Shown piece after piece: positions 11,237 through 20,831 of a stretch of DNA of 64,000 bases. Source of the stretch: Variovorax sp. PAMC26660 (GTDB lineage Bacteria; Pseudomonadota; Gammaproteobacteria; Burkholderiales; Burkholderiaceae_C). The stretch spans positions 1,054,001-1,118,000 of the forward strand of contig NZ_CP060295.1 in NCBI RefSeq assembly GCF_014302995.1. Reading direction: 5' to 3'. How positions within the stretch are numbered: position 1 is the stretch's first letter; every line of letters begins with the position of its first letter. The position numbers and the translations under genes are program-made. The notes under the pieces are model-generated. The model had not been told where the DNA came from. It did not search any database and saw nothing but the letters and a program-made list of their open reading frames with translations.

Positions 11237-11786
11237 ACGCGCATTGATTCTCGCCGGCCTGTGTGCGCTCGTTGCCGCGTGCAGTTCAAAGGGCTACAAC
11301 ACCGACAACCCCGACTGGGCCCAGGGTGGCATGCCGTTGCCACCCAAGGTCACGAGCACGGATGCCGAGTGGCAGGAAAGCGAGGCCCCGCCACCGCCAA
11401 AATTCGATGTGAAGCGCCTCGAACCGATCGCGATGCCTCCCTACATGACACTGAAGTTCGGAGTCGATCCGGCCACCATCACAATCACCCACGATGGGGT
11501 TGTGCGCTACGTGGTCGTGGCAAGCAACACTCACAATCAGAACGGCTCGCTCAACGCTTATTACGAGGCCGTGCGCTGCTCGACCGCCGAGATGAAAAGC
11601 TACGCGCGCTTCGACAATGGCGCTTGGGAAGAAGTGAAAAAACCCGAGTGGAAGAGCTTCAGGGACCTGAATTCGAGCTACTCGCGGCAGCTGGCGACAC
11701 AAGGCCTGTGCCGCGGCAATGCTCCGCGGGACTCAGTGAAAGACATCGTTGCCAACCTTCGCGATCCCGCGCGCAAGCTGCAGTAA
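11223..11786 (+). CDS. CNP1-like family lipoprotein
   Basis: Predicted lipoprotein of 187 aa. The N-terminus [20 protein letters not shown] carries a lipobox (LVAAC, Cys 20). The mature part matches the CNP1-like family known in Betaproteobacteria, with a conserved region around [20 protein letters not shown] and ARFDNG. Function is unknown. It overlaps the end of rppH by 14 bases, so it is co-transcribed with it, and a terminator candidate follows. Confidence 0.85.
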   Translation: MRRVERALILAGLCALVAACSSKGYNTDNPDWAQGGMPLPPKVTSTDAEWQESEAPPPPKFDVKRLEPIAMPPYMTLKFGVDPATITITHDGVVRYVVVASNTHNQNGSLNAYYEAVRCSTAEMKSYARFDNGAWEEVKKPEWKSFRDLNSSYSRQLATQGLCRGNAPRDSVKDIVANLRDPARKLQ

Positions 11787-11793
11787 TGACATA

Positions 11794-11825
11794 GCGGGGT
11801 GTGCCCGGGCCCCGCATTCATTTTC
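11794..11825 (+). terminator. terminator after rppH operon
   Basis: GCGGGG (11794-11799) pairs with CCCCGC (11810-11815) across a 10-base loop and is followed by ATTCATTTTC. It lies eight bases past the lipoprotein stop and before the convergent proB stop. Confidence 0.5.
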
Positions 11826-12966
11826 AGCCCGCTGGCATCAGCACCATGTTGTCGCGGTGCACCATCTCCGGCTCCGCCGCGTAGCCCAGCAGGCGTTCGA
11901 ATTCAACCGAAGGCTTGCGGCACAGCAGGCGTGCCTCCACGCTGGAGTAGTTGGCCAGGCCGCGCGCGAGTTCGACGCCGTCGACATCCCGCACCGCAAT
12001 CACGTCGCCGCGCGAAAACTCGCCCGACACACTGGTCATGCCGATCGGCAGCAGGCTCTTGCCCTCGGCTCGCACCTTGGCTGCAGCCCCTGCATCGACG
12101 CTGACCGAGCCGCGCAGTTGCAGGTGATCGGCCATCCAGCGCTTGCGCGCCTGGTGCTTGGCAGTCTGCGCGACCAGCAACGTCCCGATGGATTCGCCAC
12201 GCGTCAAGCGCAGCAGGGCATCGGATTCACGGCCCCAGGCGATCACGGTGGATGCGCCCGATCCGGCCGCGCGCTTGGCCGCGAGGATCTTGGTGATCAT
12301 GCCGCCGCGACCGATGCTGGAGCCGGCACCACCCGCCATCGCTTCGAGCGCCGGGTCGCCAGCGGCGGCTTCGTGCACAAACTTCGCCTGCGGGTCCTTG
12401 CGCGGGTCGGCGGTGTACAGGCCCTTTTGATCCGTCAGGATGACAAGCGCATCAGCCTCGACGAGGTTGGCCACGAGCGCGCCGAGCGTGTCGTTGTCAC
12501 CGAACTTGATTTCGTCGTTGACGACCGTGTCGTTCTCGTTGATGACTGGCACCACGCCCAAACGCAGCAGCGTGACGAGGGTCGAGCGCGCATTGAGGTA
12601 GCGTTCGCGGTCGGCGAGGTCGGCGTGGGTCAGCAGCACCTGGGCGCTGCCCATCTGGTTCTCACGCAACTTGGTCTCATACATCTGGGCCAGGCCCATC
12701 TGTCCGACGGCCGCAGCGGCCTGGAGTTCGTGAATCTCGTGCGGCCGGGTGCGCCAGCCAAGGCGCTTCATGCCTTCGGCGATCGCCCCGCTCGACACCA
12801 TCACGACCTCGCGCCCGTCGCGTACCAGCTCCGCCAGCTGCCTGCACCACTCGCCGATGGCGGCTTCATCCAGACCGCGCCCCTCGTTGGTCACGAGGCT
12901 GGAGCCCACCTTGACGACGATACGGCGGGCATCCCGCAAGGCAGTGGATCCGGAATTCGAGGTCAT
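11824..12966 (-). CDS. proB: glutamate 5-kinase
   Basis: Phosphorylates L-glutamate to gamma-glutamyl phosphate, the first step of proline synthesis and the usual target of proline feedback inhibition. The 380-aa product has the amino-acid-kinase fold ([13 protein letters not shown] near the N-terminus, [30 protein letters not shown]) followed by a C-terminal PUA domain (about residues 285-365). It is the last gene of the leftward rplU-rpmA-obgE-proB cluster; obgE-proB adjacency is common in Betaproteobacteria. Confidence 0.96.
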   Translation of the reverse strand: MTSNSGSTALRDARRIVVKVGSSLVTNEGRGLDEAAIGEWCRQLAELVRDGREVVMVSSGAIAEGMKRLGWRTRPHEIHELQAAAAVGQMGLAQMYETKLRENQMGSAQVLLTHADLADRERYLNARSTLVTLLRLGVVPVINENDTVVNDEIKFGDNDTLGALVANLVEADALVILTDQKGLYTADPRKDPQAKFVHEAAAGDPALEAMAGGAGSSIGRGGMITKILAAKRAAGSGASTVIAWGRESDALLRLTRGESIGTLLVAQTAKHQARKRWMADHLQLRGSVSVDAGAAAKVRAEGKSLLPIGMTSVSGEFSRGDVIAVRDVDGVELARGLANYSSVEARLLCRKPSVEFERLLGYAAEPEMVHRDNMVLMPAG

Positions 12967-13000
12967 TTTCGGCTGTAGCGGGCGTGAATGGGTCGTTTCT

Positions 13001-13018
13001 AGCTATGAATTGAGTAGC
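13001..13018. repeat. short AT-rich palindrome in obgE-proB gap
   Basis: GCTATGAATTGAGTAGC: arms GCTA (13002-13005) and TAGC (13015-13018) around an AT-rich centre, much lower in G+C than the surroundings. From memory, similar GCTA...TAGC palindromes recur between genes in Comamonadaceae genomes. Only one copy was seen here. Confidence 0.4.
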
Positions 13019-13042
13019 ATCAAAATCGATGCCACGCCGCGA

Positions 13043-14131
<1,089 letters not shown>

Positions 14132-14135
14132 TTAC

Positions 14136-14163
14136 AAATGAAGAAGCCCCGGCAATGCGGGGC
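14136..14163 (-). terminator. hairpin terminator or attenuator between rpmA and obgE
   Basis: On the minus strand, GCCCCG (14163-14158) pairs with CGGGGC (14151-14146) around a 6-base loop and is followed by TTCTTCATTT. It follows rpmA and precedes obgE in the same direction, so it could cut obgE-proB transcription to a fraction of the ribosomal-protein level. Confidence 0.5.
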
Positions 14164-14190
14164 CTCGGGCTGATCGAAGTGACGCGAGGC

Positions 14191-14451
14191 TTACGCCGCG
14201 GGAGTCACGTTGACCATGTGCTTGTTGAGCGCACCCTTGTGACCGAACGACACGTGGCCGTCGACCAGGGCAAACAGCGTGTGGTCCTTGCCCACACCGA
14301 CGTTCACGCCGGGGTGGAACTGGGTGCCGCGCTGGCGCACGATGATCGAGCCTGCGCTGATCAGTTCGCCGCCGAACGCTTTCACGCCGAGCATCTTGGG
14401 CTTGGAATCGCGCCCGTTTCGCGTTGAGCCGCCGCCTTTTTTCTGTGCCAT
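14191..14451 (-). CDS. rpmA: 50S ribosomal protein L27
   Basis: 86-aa basic ribosomal protein placed near the peptidyl-transferase centre, start [16 protein letters not shown] and conserved [18 protein letters not shown]. The N-terminus begins directly with the mature-type sequence, with no cleavable extension of the Firmicutes type. Twelve bases separate it from rplU, its usual operon partner. Confidence 0.98.
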   Translation of the reverse strand: MAQKKGGGSTRNGRDSKPKMLGVKAFGGELISAGSIIVRQRGTQFHPGVNVGVGKDHTLFALVDGHVSFGHKGALNKHMVNVTPAA

Positions 14452-14463
14452 GGAATGTGCTCC

Positions 14464-14775
14464 TTAGCCGGCGATCGCGCCGATTTGCAGTTCAGTGAAC
14501 TGCTGGCGATGGCCTTGACGTTTCTGATAGTGCTTGCGACGGCGCATCTTGAAGATGTGCACTTTGTCGTGCAAGCCGTGCGACAGTACCGTGACTGTCA
14601 CCGTTGCGCCGGACACCAGGGGCGTGCCAACCTTGATTTCAGCGCCGTTTCCGACGGCCAGAACCTGGTCGATCACGATTTCCTGGCCTACGTCCGCAGC
14701 AATCTGTTCTACTTTAATTTTTTCGCCGGAAGCAACGCGATACTGCTTGCCGCCGGTTTTTATGACTGCGTACAT
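14464..14775 (-). CDS. rplU: 50S ribosomal protein L21
   Basis: 103-aa ribosomal protein, full family length, beginning [14 protein letters not shown] and ending with the conserved [14 protein letters not shown] basic segment. It is the first gene of the leftward rplU-rpmA-obgE-proB group and has a good -10 element upstream. Confidence 0.98.
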   Translation of the reverse strand: MYAVIKTGGKQYRVASGEKIKVEQIAADVGQEIVIDQVLAVGNGAEIKVGTPLVSGATVTVTVLSHGLHDKVHIFKMRRRKHYQKRQGHRQQFTELQIGAIAG

Positions 14776-14824
14776 GTAAACCTCTTAGAAATGAGTCTCC
14801 GCAGCGAATTCCGCAGAGCCCAAG

Positions 14825-14830
14825 ATTATA
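14825..14830 (-). promoter_or_regulatory. -10 element of rplU
   Basis: Minus-strand TATAAT, 50 bases upstream of the rplU ATG, leaving a leader of about 43 bases. The -35 region (TGGCTA at a 17-base spacing) is weak. It faces the ispB promoter 64 bases away. Confidence 0.55.
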
Positions 14831-14893
14831 GCGCGGTTTGCCTGCCCTAGCCATTCAAGCCCTGCCCACGCGCAGCAACCGATGGCGGCTCCC

Positions 14894-14899
14894 TATAAT
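14894..14899 (+). promoter_or_regulatory. -10 element of ispB
   Basis: Plus-strand TATAAT located after the most upstream ATG of the ispB frame (14882). A transcript from here would begin at about 14906, which rules out the ATG and favours the TTG at 14957. Confidence 0.5.
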
Positions 14900-14956
14900 T
14901 TGCGCCTTCCGGCCCTTGGGCCGCCCTCCTTCTCAGCAGCGCCCCGCGCCTCCGCT

Positions 14957-15949
14957 TTGCCAGTTCCAGCCGCCGACACCTCCCCCACCGCCACCGTGCT
15001 GGACCTGATTGCCGGCGACATGGTCGAAGTCGACCGCGTGATTGCCCGCCGCCTCGACACGGGCGTGCCACTGGTCAGCCAAGTTTCCAAGTACATCATC
15101 TCTGCGGGCGGCAAGCGCCTGCGGCCCGCGCTTTTGCTGCTGATGTCTGGCGCACTGGGCTACACGGGCGAGCAGCGCTTCAACCTGGCTGCGGTCGTCG
15201 AATTCATCCACACGGCCACTTTGCTGCATGACGACGTGGTCGACGAGTCGACTCTGCGGCGCGGCCGCGCGACCGCCAACGAGTCGTTCGGCAATCCGGC
15301 CAGCGTGCTGGTCGGAGACTTTCTGTACTCTCGCGCATTCCAGATGATGTTGGATGCCAACAACATGCGCATCATGCAGATCCTTGCCGAGGCGACCAAC
15401 GTGATCGCGGAAGGCGAGGTACTCCAGCTGATGAACATGCACGACGCGTCGCTGGACGAGGCCGCGTACCTGCGCGTCATCCGCTCGAAGACCGCCAAAC
15501 TTTTCGAGGCCAGCACGCGACTCGCCGCCGTACTGGCAGGCGCCGCGCCAGAGGTCGAAGAAGCCTGCGCCACCTACGGCCAGGCGCTTGGCACAGCCTT
15601 TCAGGTCATCGACGATGTGCTCGACTACGCTGGCGATGCCCATGAAACAGGGAAAAACGTAGGCGACGACCTGCGCGAAGGCAAGACCACGCTGCCACTG
15701 ATCTTTGCCATGCAGCGCGGCACGTCGGCCCAGAGCGCCCTGGTCCGCGCAGCCATCGAGGCCGGCGACACCGCGCAGCTGGGGAAAGTCGTTGATATTG
15801 TTCGCGAAACCGGTGCTCTGGATGCATCCCGGGCCGCCGCCGCCGCCGAGGCACAGCGCGCAATTCACGCACTCAGTGGCTTTGCGTCCAATTCGCACGC
15901 TTCCGGTTTGCTACAATTAGCGGCTCAGTTGCTTGAGCGACGTGCCTGA
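14957..15949 (+). CDS. ispB: octaprenyl/polyprenyl diphosphate synthase
   Basis: Trans-prenyltransferase making the long isoprenoid side chain of ubiquinone from IPP and an allylic primer. The two Asp-rich motifs are LLHDDVVDES and VIDDVLDYAG, and KRLRPAL and GKTTLPLIFA are conserved. I choose the TTG at 14957 (MPVPAADTSPTATVLDL, 330 aa) because the TATAAT lies inside the longer ATG form (14882, 355 aa) and homologous N-termini are short. Divergent from rplU, as in many proteobacteria. The start is the uncertain part, not the identity. Confidence 0.92.
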   Translation: MPVPAADTSPTATVLDLIAGDMVEVDRVIARRLDTGVPLVSQVSKYIISAGGKRLRPALLLLMSGALGYTGEQRFNLAAVVEFIHTATLLHDDVVDESTLRRGRATANESFGNPASVLVGDFLYSRAFQMMLDANNMRIMQILAEATNVIAEGEVLQLMNMHDASLDEAAYLRVIRSKTAKLFEASTRLAAVLAGAAPEVEEACATYGQALGTAFQVIDDVLDYAGDAHETGKNVGDDLREGKTTLPLIFAMQRGTSAQSALVRAAIEAGDTAQLGKVVDIVRETGALDASRAAAAAEAQRAIHALSGFASNSHASGLLQLAAQLLERRA

Positions 15950-15998
15950 ACACCTCACCAGAGTTGGCATCTAGGACGATTTCTTTTTTTGCAACCAT

Positions 15999-16075
15999 CG
16001 GGGTGTAGCTTAGCCTGGTAGAGCGCTACGTTCGGGACGTAGAGGCCGGAGGTTCGAATCCTCTCACCCCGACCA
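15999..16075 (+). tRNA. tRNA-Pro (anticodon CGG)
   Basis: Full cloverleaf of 77 nt: acceptor CGGGGTG pairs with CACCCCG, D-arm GCTT...GAGC, anticodon stem CTACG/CGTAG with loop TTCGGGA giving anticodon CGG (CCG codons), T-arm with TTCGAAT, and an encoded CCA end at 16073-16075. A CCAGCC/GGCTGG hairpin (16073-16087) overlaps the 3' end. No duplicated 3' end was seen nearby, so there is no sign of an integrated element at this tRNA. Confidence 0.97.
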
Positions 16076-16188
16076 GCCTTTGGCTGGAACAAATAAATGC
16101 CCATCCCTGTTGCTGTGTAGCGATTTACAGCACAGGGGTGTTCAGCGATGATCGTGAAGCACTTTTTCACATCTCTTGCATTCGCTGA

Positions 16189-17922
16189 ATGGCCGCTGCC
16201 GAACTTCCTGTTAAAGAACCTACGCAGATTGCCCTCCCCGGGCTTGCGCGCGCCCTGGTTTCGGCCGGCAAACTCCCCGCCAAGATCGCAGAAGACATCT
16301 ACCAGAAGTCGCTGAGCGGCCGCACCAGCTTCATTGCCGAGCTGACTGGCACTGGCGCCGTGTCGGCCGCCGATCTGGCTCACACACTTTCAAGCGCCTT
16401 CGGTGCCCCGCTGCTCGACCTGGATGCCATTGATCACCAGCGCCTGCCCAAGGACCTGCTCGATCCGAAGCTTTGTCATGCGTACCGCATCGTCGTTCTC
16501 AGCAAACGCAACAACCGCCTGATCGTTGCAACGGCGGATCCGTCTGATCAACAAGCGGCGGAGAAGATCAAGTTCGCTTCCCAGATGGGTGTGGACTGGG
16601 TCATCGCCGAGTACGACAAGCTCTCCCGAATGATCGAAGCCGCCGCAGTCAGCGCGGCGGAGACCATCAACAGCATCGTCGGCAGCGAGTTTGAATTCGA
16701 CGATGTGTCCGCCGACACCTCGGGCGACGCGAACGAGCAGGCCATTGCCGAGGTCGAGGACGCGCCGGTCGTTCGCTTCCTCCACAAGATGCTGCTCGAT
16801 GCCGTCGGCATGCGGGCTTCGGACATCCACTTCGAGCCCTACGAGCACCACTACCGCGTGCGCTTTCGCGTCGACGGCGAGCTGCGTGAGATCGCCAGCC
16901 CGCCAACAGTCATCAAGGACAAGCTGGCTTCGCGGATCAAGGTCATTTCCCGGCTCGACATCTCCGAAAAGCGCGTGCCGCAAGACGGCCGCATGAAGCT
17001 CAAGATCGGGCCCGATCGCGTGATCGACTTTCGCGTGAGCACCTTGCCCACGCTGTTCGGCGAGAAGATCGTCGTTCGTATTCTTGACCCGAGCAGTGCA
17101 CGCCTGGGCATCGATGCCCTCGGCTACGACGCGGACGAGAAAGAGCGCCTTCTTCGCGCCATCGGCCGCCCCTACGGCATGGTGCTCGTGACCGGGCCCA
17201 CCGGTTCCGGCAAGACCGTGTCGCTCTACACCTGCCTGAATCTGCTCAACCAGCCGGGCGTCAACATCGCGACGGCGGAAGACCCTTCGGAAATCAACCT
17301 GCCCGGCGTCAACCAGGTCAACGTCAACGAGCGGGCGGGGCTGACCTTTGCCACCGCGCTGCGCGCCTTCCTGCGGCAGGATCCGGACATCATCATGGTC
17401 GGCGAAATCCGCGACCTGGAAACCGCCGACATCTCGATCAAGGCCGCGCAAACCGGTCACCTGGTGCTGTCGACACTGCACACGAACGACGCGCCGACCA
17501 CACTCACGCGGATGCGCAACATGGGCATTGCGCCCTTCAACATTGCGTCCAGCGTGATCCTGATCACCGCGCAGCGCCTGGCGCGCAGACTGTGCACCGT
17601 CTGCCGCACGCCCGTGGATGTCCCGCGCGAAGCGCTGCTCGACGCGGGCTTCAGGGAGGAAGACCTGGACGGCTCCTGGAAACCGTATCGGCCCGTCGGC
17701 TGCTCCGCATGCAGCGGCGGCTACAAAGGCCGGGTGGGCATCTACCAGGTGATGCCGATCACCGAAGCCATCCAGGAAATCATCCTGCGCGATGGCAGCG
17801 CACTCGACATCGCAAAGCAGTCCGAGACCGAAGGCGTGCGTTCCCTGCGCCAGTCGGGTCTTCGAAAAGTCATGCAGGGCCTCACTTCGCTCGAAGAAGT
17901 GGTGGCGTGCACCAACGAATAA
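16189..17922 (+). CDS. pilB: type IV pilus assembly ATPase
   Basis: Cytoplasmic hexameric ATPase that powers pilus extension. The 577-aa product has an N-terminal MshEN-type domain (about residues 20-155), Walker A GPTGSGKT at 336-343, an Asp-box/Walker B region DIIMVGEIRD at 400-409, HTN at about 431-433, and the zinc tetracysteine C469, C472, C505, C508. It heads the pilB-pilC-pilD group, 25 bases before pilC. Confidence 0.96.
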   Translation: MAAAELPVKEPTQIALPGLARALVSAGKLPAKIAEDIYQKSLSGRTSFIAELTGTGAVSAADLAHTLSSAFGAPLLDLDAIDHQRLPKDLLDPKLCHAYRIVVLSKRNNRLIVATADPSDQQAAEKIKFASQMGVDWVIAEYDKLSRMIEAAAVSAAETINSIVGSEFEFDDVSADTSGDANEQAIAEVEDAPVVRFLHKMLLDAVGMRASDIHFEPYEHHYRVRFRVDGELREIASPPTVIKDKLASRIKVISRLDISEKRVPQDGRMKLKIGPDRVIDFRVSTLPTLFGEKIVVRILDPSSARLGIDALGYDADEKERLLRAIGRPYGMVLVTGPTGSGKTVSLYTCLNLLNQPGVNIATAEDPSEINLPGVNQVNVNERAGLTFATALRAFLRQDPDIIMVGEIRDLETADISIKAAQTGHLVLSTLHTNDAPTTLTRMRNMGIAPFNIASSVILITAQRLARRLCTVCRTPVDVPREALLDAGFREEDLDGSWKPYRPVGCSACSGGYKGRVGIYQVMPITEAIQEIILRDGSALDIAKQSETEGVRSLRQSGLRKVMQGLTSLEEVVACTNE

Positions 17923-17946
17923 CGAACGCTGAACACCGGAGATCGA

Positions 17947-19176
17947 ATGGCAACAGTGGCACCCTCCCGCTCCCAAGTCACCCACAAGGAATTTGTCTTC
18001 GAATGGGAAGGCAAGGACCGCAATGGCAAGCTGGTGCGTGGCGAACTCCGGGCAGCCGGCGAAAACCAGGTGCAGGCCGCACTGCGTCGCCAGGGCGTGC
18101 TCGCCTCCAAGATCAAGAAACGCCGGATGCGATCGGGCAAGGCGATCAAGCCCAAGGACATTGCGATCTTCACGCGCCAGCTGGCAACCATGATGAAGGC
18201 TGGCGTGCCCTTGATGCAGTCCTTTGACATCGTCGGGCGCGGCAACGCCAATGCCAGCGTGGCCAAGCTCCTGAATGACATCCGCAGCGATGTGGAAACC
18301 GGTACATCGCTGTCGGCGGCCTTTCGCAAGTTTCCGAAGTATTTCGATAACCTTTACTGCAATCTGGTGGAGGCTGGTGAAGCGGCCGGCATTCTCGAAG
18401 AACTGCTCGACCGCCTGGCTACCTACATGGAGAAGACCGAGGCGATCAAATCCAAGATCAAGTCGGCACTGATGTACCCGATTTCGGTGGTCGTGGTGGC
18501 CTTCATCGTGATCGCCATCATCATGATCTTTGTCATCCCGGCATTCAAGGAGGTGTTCACCTCATTCGGCGCAGACCTGCCTGCGCCCACGTTGATCGTG
18601 ATCGGCATCAGCGAGTTTTTTGTGTCGTACTGGTGGCTGATCTTTGGTGGCCTCGGCGGGGGCATCTACTTTTTCCTCCAGGCCTGGAGGCGCAATGAGC
18701 GGGTGCAGCGAGTCATGGATCGAGCATTGCTGCGCATCCCCATCTTCGGTACCCTGATCGAGAAGTCCTGCATCGCCCGCTGGACCCGAACCCTCGCAAC
18801 CATGTTTGCAGCGGGTGTACCGCTGGTCGAAGCCCTCGACTCGGTGGGCGGCGCCTCAGGCAATACCGTCTACGGCGACGCCACTTCCAAGATCCAGCAG
18901 GAAGTGTCGACTGGTACCAGCCTCACCACGGCCATGACCAATGCGAACCTGTTCCCGTCCATGGTGATTCAGATGACTTCCATCGGCGAAGAATCCGGCT
19001 CCATCGACCACATGCTTGGCAAGGCGGCCGACTTCTACGAGTCCGAGGTCGACGACATGGTGGCGGGCCTGTCGAGCCTGATGGAGCCCATCATCATCGT
19101 GTTCCTCGGCACGATCATCGGCGGCATCGTGGTGTCGATGTACCTGCCCATCTTCAAGCTCGGCCAGGTCGTCTGA
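17947..19176 (+). CDS. pilC: type IV pilus inner-membrane platform protein
   Basis: Polytopic GspF-family protein (409 aa) forming the platform on which PilB and PilT act. Two repeated GspF domains are visible, each with the pattern FTRQLATMMKAGVPL (about residue 77) and WTRTLATMFAAGVPL (about residue 281) before membrane helices. Its TGA overlaps the pilD ATG. Confidence 0.96.
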   Translation: MATVAPSRSQVTHKEFVFEWEGKDRNGKLVRGELRAAGENQVQAALRRQGVLASKIKKRRMRSGKAIKPKDIAIFTRQLATMMKAGVPLMQSFDIVGRGNANASVAKLLNDIRSDVETGTSLSAAFRKFPKYFDNLYCNLVEAGEAAGILEELLDRLATYMEKTEAIKSKIKSALMYPISVVVVAFIVIAIIMIFVIPAFKEVFTSFGADLPAPTLIVIGISEFFVSYWWLIFGGLGGGIYFFLQAWRRNERVQRVMDRALLRIPIFGTLIEKSCIARWTRTLATMFAAGVPLVEALDSVGGASGNTVYGDATSKIQQEVSTGTSLTTAMTNANLFPSMVIQMTSIGEESGSIDHMLGKAADFYESEVDDMVAGLSSLMEPIIIVFLGTIIGGIVVSMYLPIFKLGQVV

Positions 19177-20141
19177 TGCTGGTTTCGCGGGAATTCGACA
19201 CCGCTTTCGCCGGTGTGCTGGGGCTATTGATCGGCAGCTTCATGAACGTGGTGATCTACCGCACCCCGGTGATGATGTACCGGACCTGGCTGGCAGATGC
19301 GGTCGCCAACCTCATGTCGTCGAAGGATGCGCCCTCGCTCTGGTCACTGGTCTTCGGCCCGAAAGCCGTACCACCCGAAGGGCTGGAAGCGGCTGCCGAC
19401 AAGGCCGCGACGGCCATCGAGGGCCTGCCCCCCTTCGATCTCACGCGCCCCGCGTCGCACTGCGGATCCTGCGGCCACAAGATCCGCTGGTACCAGAACA
19501 TCCCCGTGCTGAGTTACCTGGTGTTGCGTGGCCGCTGCGCCTCCTGCAAGACCGCGATCAGCCCGCGCTATCCACTGGTCGAACTGGTCACAGGCGCCCT
19601 CTTCGCGCTTTGTGCCTACCGCTTCGGCCTCACGCCTTCGGGCGCGTTGTGGGCCGCCTTCGGGGCACTACTGATCTGCCAGTTCCTGATCGATTTCGAC
19701 ACCCAGTTCCTGCCCGATTCTCTGAACTACCCATTGCTCTGGCTTGGCCTTGTCGGCGCCGCCATGGGCTGGACGGGCGTGTCGCTGAGTTCAGCCGTCT
19801 GGGGCGCGGTCTTCGGCTACCTGAGCCTCTGGCTTGTGTACCATGGCTTTCGCTTGGTCACAGGCAAGGAGGGCATGGGCTATGGAGACTTCAAATTGCT
19901 CGCCGCGCTGGGCGCATGGCTCGGGGCCGATTACCTCATTGCAATCATCCTCGTCTCTTCGCTGGTGGGCGCCGTGATCGGCCTGACACTGCGCTTTGCC
20001 GGCAAGCTGGCACACAAGGACATCCCCATCGCCTTCGGCCCCTTCCTGGCTGGCGCAGGCCTCGTGTGCCTTGTGGCCGGCCCTGAACTCGTGCGTCAGT
20101 GGATTCCGTTCGCATTCCCCCTCGGCGCGCTGATCCATTGA
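19176..20141 (+). CDS. pilD: prepilin peptidase / N-methyltransferase
   Basis: Membrane aspartyl protease that cleaves the leader of prepilins and methylates the new N-terminus. The 321-aa product has the cytoplasmic zinc tetracysteine (CGSCGHKIRW and CASCK), and the two catalytic aspartates in IDFDTQFLPD and GYGDFKLLAALG. There is an extra cytoplasmic stretch of about 50 residues between the first helix and the cysteines, seen in Comamonadaceae homologues. Coupled to pilC by an ATGA overlap; eight bases separate it from coaE. Confidence 0.95.
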   Translation: MLVSREFDTAFAGVLGLLIGSFMNVVIYRTPVMMYRTWLADAVANLMSSKDAPSLWSLVFGPKAVPPEGLEAAADKAATAIEGLPPFDLTRPASHCGSCGHKIRWYQNIPVLSYLVLRGRCASCKTAISPRYPLVELVTGALFALCAYRFGLTPSGALWAAFGALLICQFLIDFDTQFLPDSLNYPLLWLGLVGAAMGWTGVSLSSAVWGAVFGYLSLWLVYHGFRLVTGKEGMGYGDFKLLAALGAWLGADYLIAIILVSSLVGAVIGLTLRFAGKLAHKDIPIAFGPFLAGAGLVCLVAGPELVRQWIPFAFPLGALIH

Positions 20142-20149
20142 CACAAGAC

Positions 20150-20758
20150 ATGGTCCGGCGCATCGGCCTGACGGGCGGCATCGGCAGCGGCAAGAGCACC
20201 GTGGCCACGTTGCTGGTCGCCCAGGGCGCCGTGCTGGTCGACACGGACGCCATCGCGCGCGCCATCGCTCAACCGGGCGGCATTGCCATGCCGGCCATCG
20301 AGGCCGCCTTCGGCCGCAGCGTCATCGCCCCGGATGGCGGCCTGGACAGGGCCGGCATGCGCCAGCTCGTATTCGCCGATGCGAGCGCCAAAGCGCGCCT
20401 CGAATCCATCCTGCATCCGTTGATCGGCACCGAAACCCAGCGCCTGGCCCTCGCGGCCGGCAACGATGCGATCATCGTGTTCGACGTTCCGCTGCTGGTC
20501 GAATCCGGACGCTGGCGAACCATCGTGGACCGGGTGCTGGTGGTCGACGCTACCGAAGAAATGCAGCTGAAACGTGTTGTTGCACGCTCGAAATGGACGC
20601 CTGAGGCCGTCCGGGCAGTGATCGCCCAGCAGGCCCCGCGCAAAGCGCGTCGGGCGGCTGCAGATGCCGTCATTTTCAATGAGTCATTGACACTGGCGGA
20701 ACTAGAAACCGCCGTGCAGGGTCTCTGGAAGCAGTGGTCTGCAGCCACCACGCGATAA
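20150..20758 (+). CDS. coaE: dephospho-CoA kinase
   Basis: Last enzyme of CoA synthesis, phosphorylating the ribose 3'-OH of dephospho-CoA. P-loop GGIGSGKST at residues 9-17, then VDTDAIAR and the lid region. The ATG at 20150 gives MVRRIGLTGGIGSG (202 aa); a TTG twelve bases earlier overlaps the pilD stop and is possible. coaE normally precedes zapD and yacG in Betaproteobacteria; here two acetylation genes intervene. Confidence 0.94.
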   Translation: MVRRIGLTGGIGSGKSTVATLLVAQGAVLVDTDAIARAIAQPGGIAMPAIEAAFGRSVIAPDGGLDRAGMRQLVFADASAKARLESILHPLIGTETQRLALAAGNDAIIVFDVPLLVESGRWRTIVDRVLVVDATEEMQLKRVVARSKWTPEAVRAVIAQQAPRKARRAAADAVIFNESLTLAELETAVQGLWKQWSAATTR

Positions 20759-20831
20759 TCCGAGACCGGCCGCCCCCGCGGCGGCATAACGACTACGACA
20801 AAAAGGCGCTCGCTGAAGTGCCCTCCCCGAG

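Noticed and set aside
15999..16075. tRNA-Pro as an island integration site
   Set aside because: No integrase, no second copy of the tRNA 3' end and no compositional change on either side; core pilus genes follow directly.
16073..16087. CCAGCC/GGCTGG hairpin as tRNA terminator
   Set aside because: The stem uses the tRNA CCA end and has no U-tract after it, so it is more likely chance.
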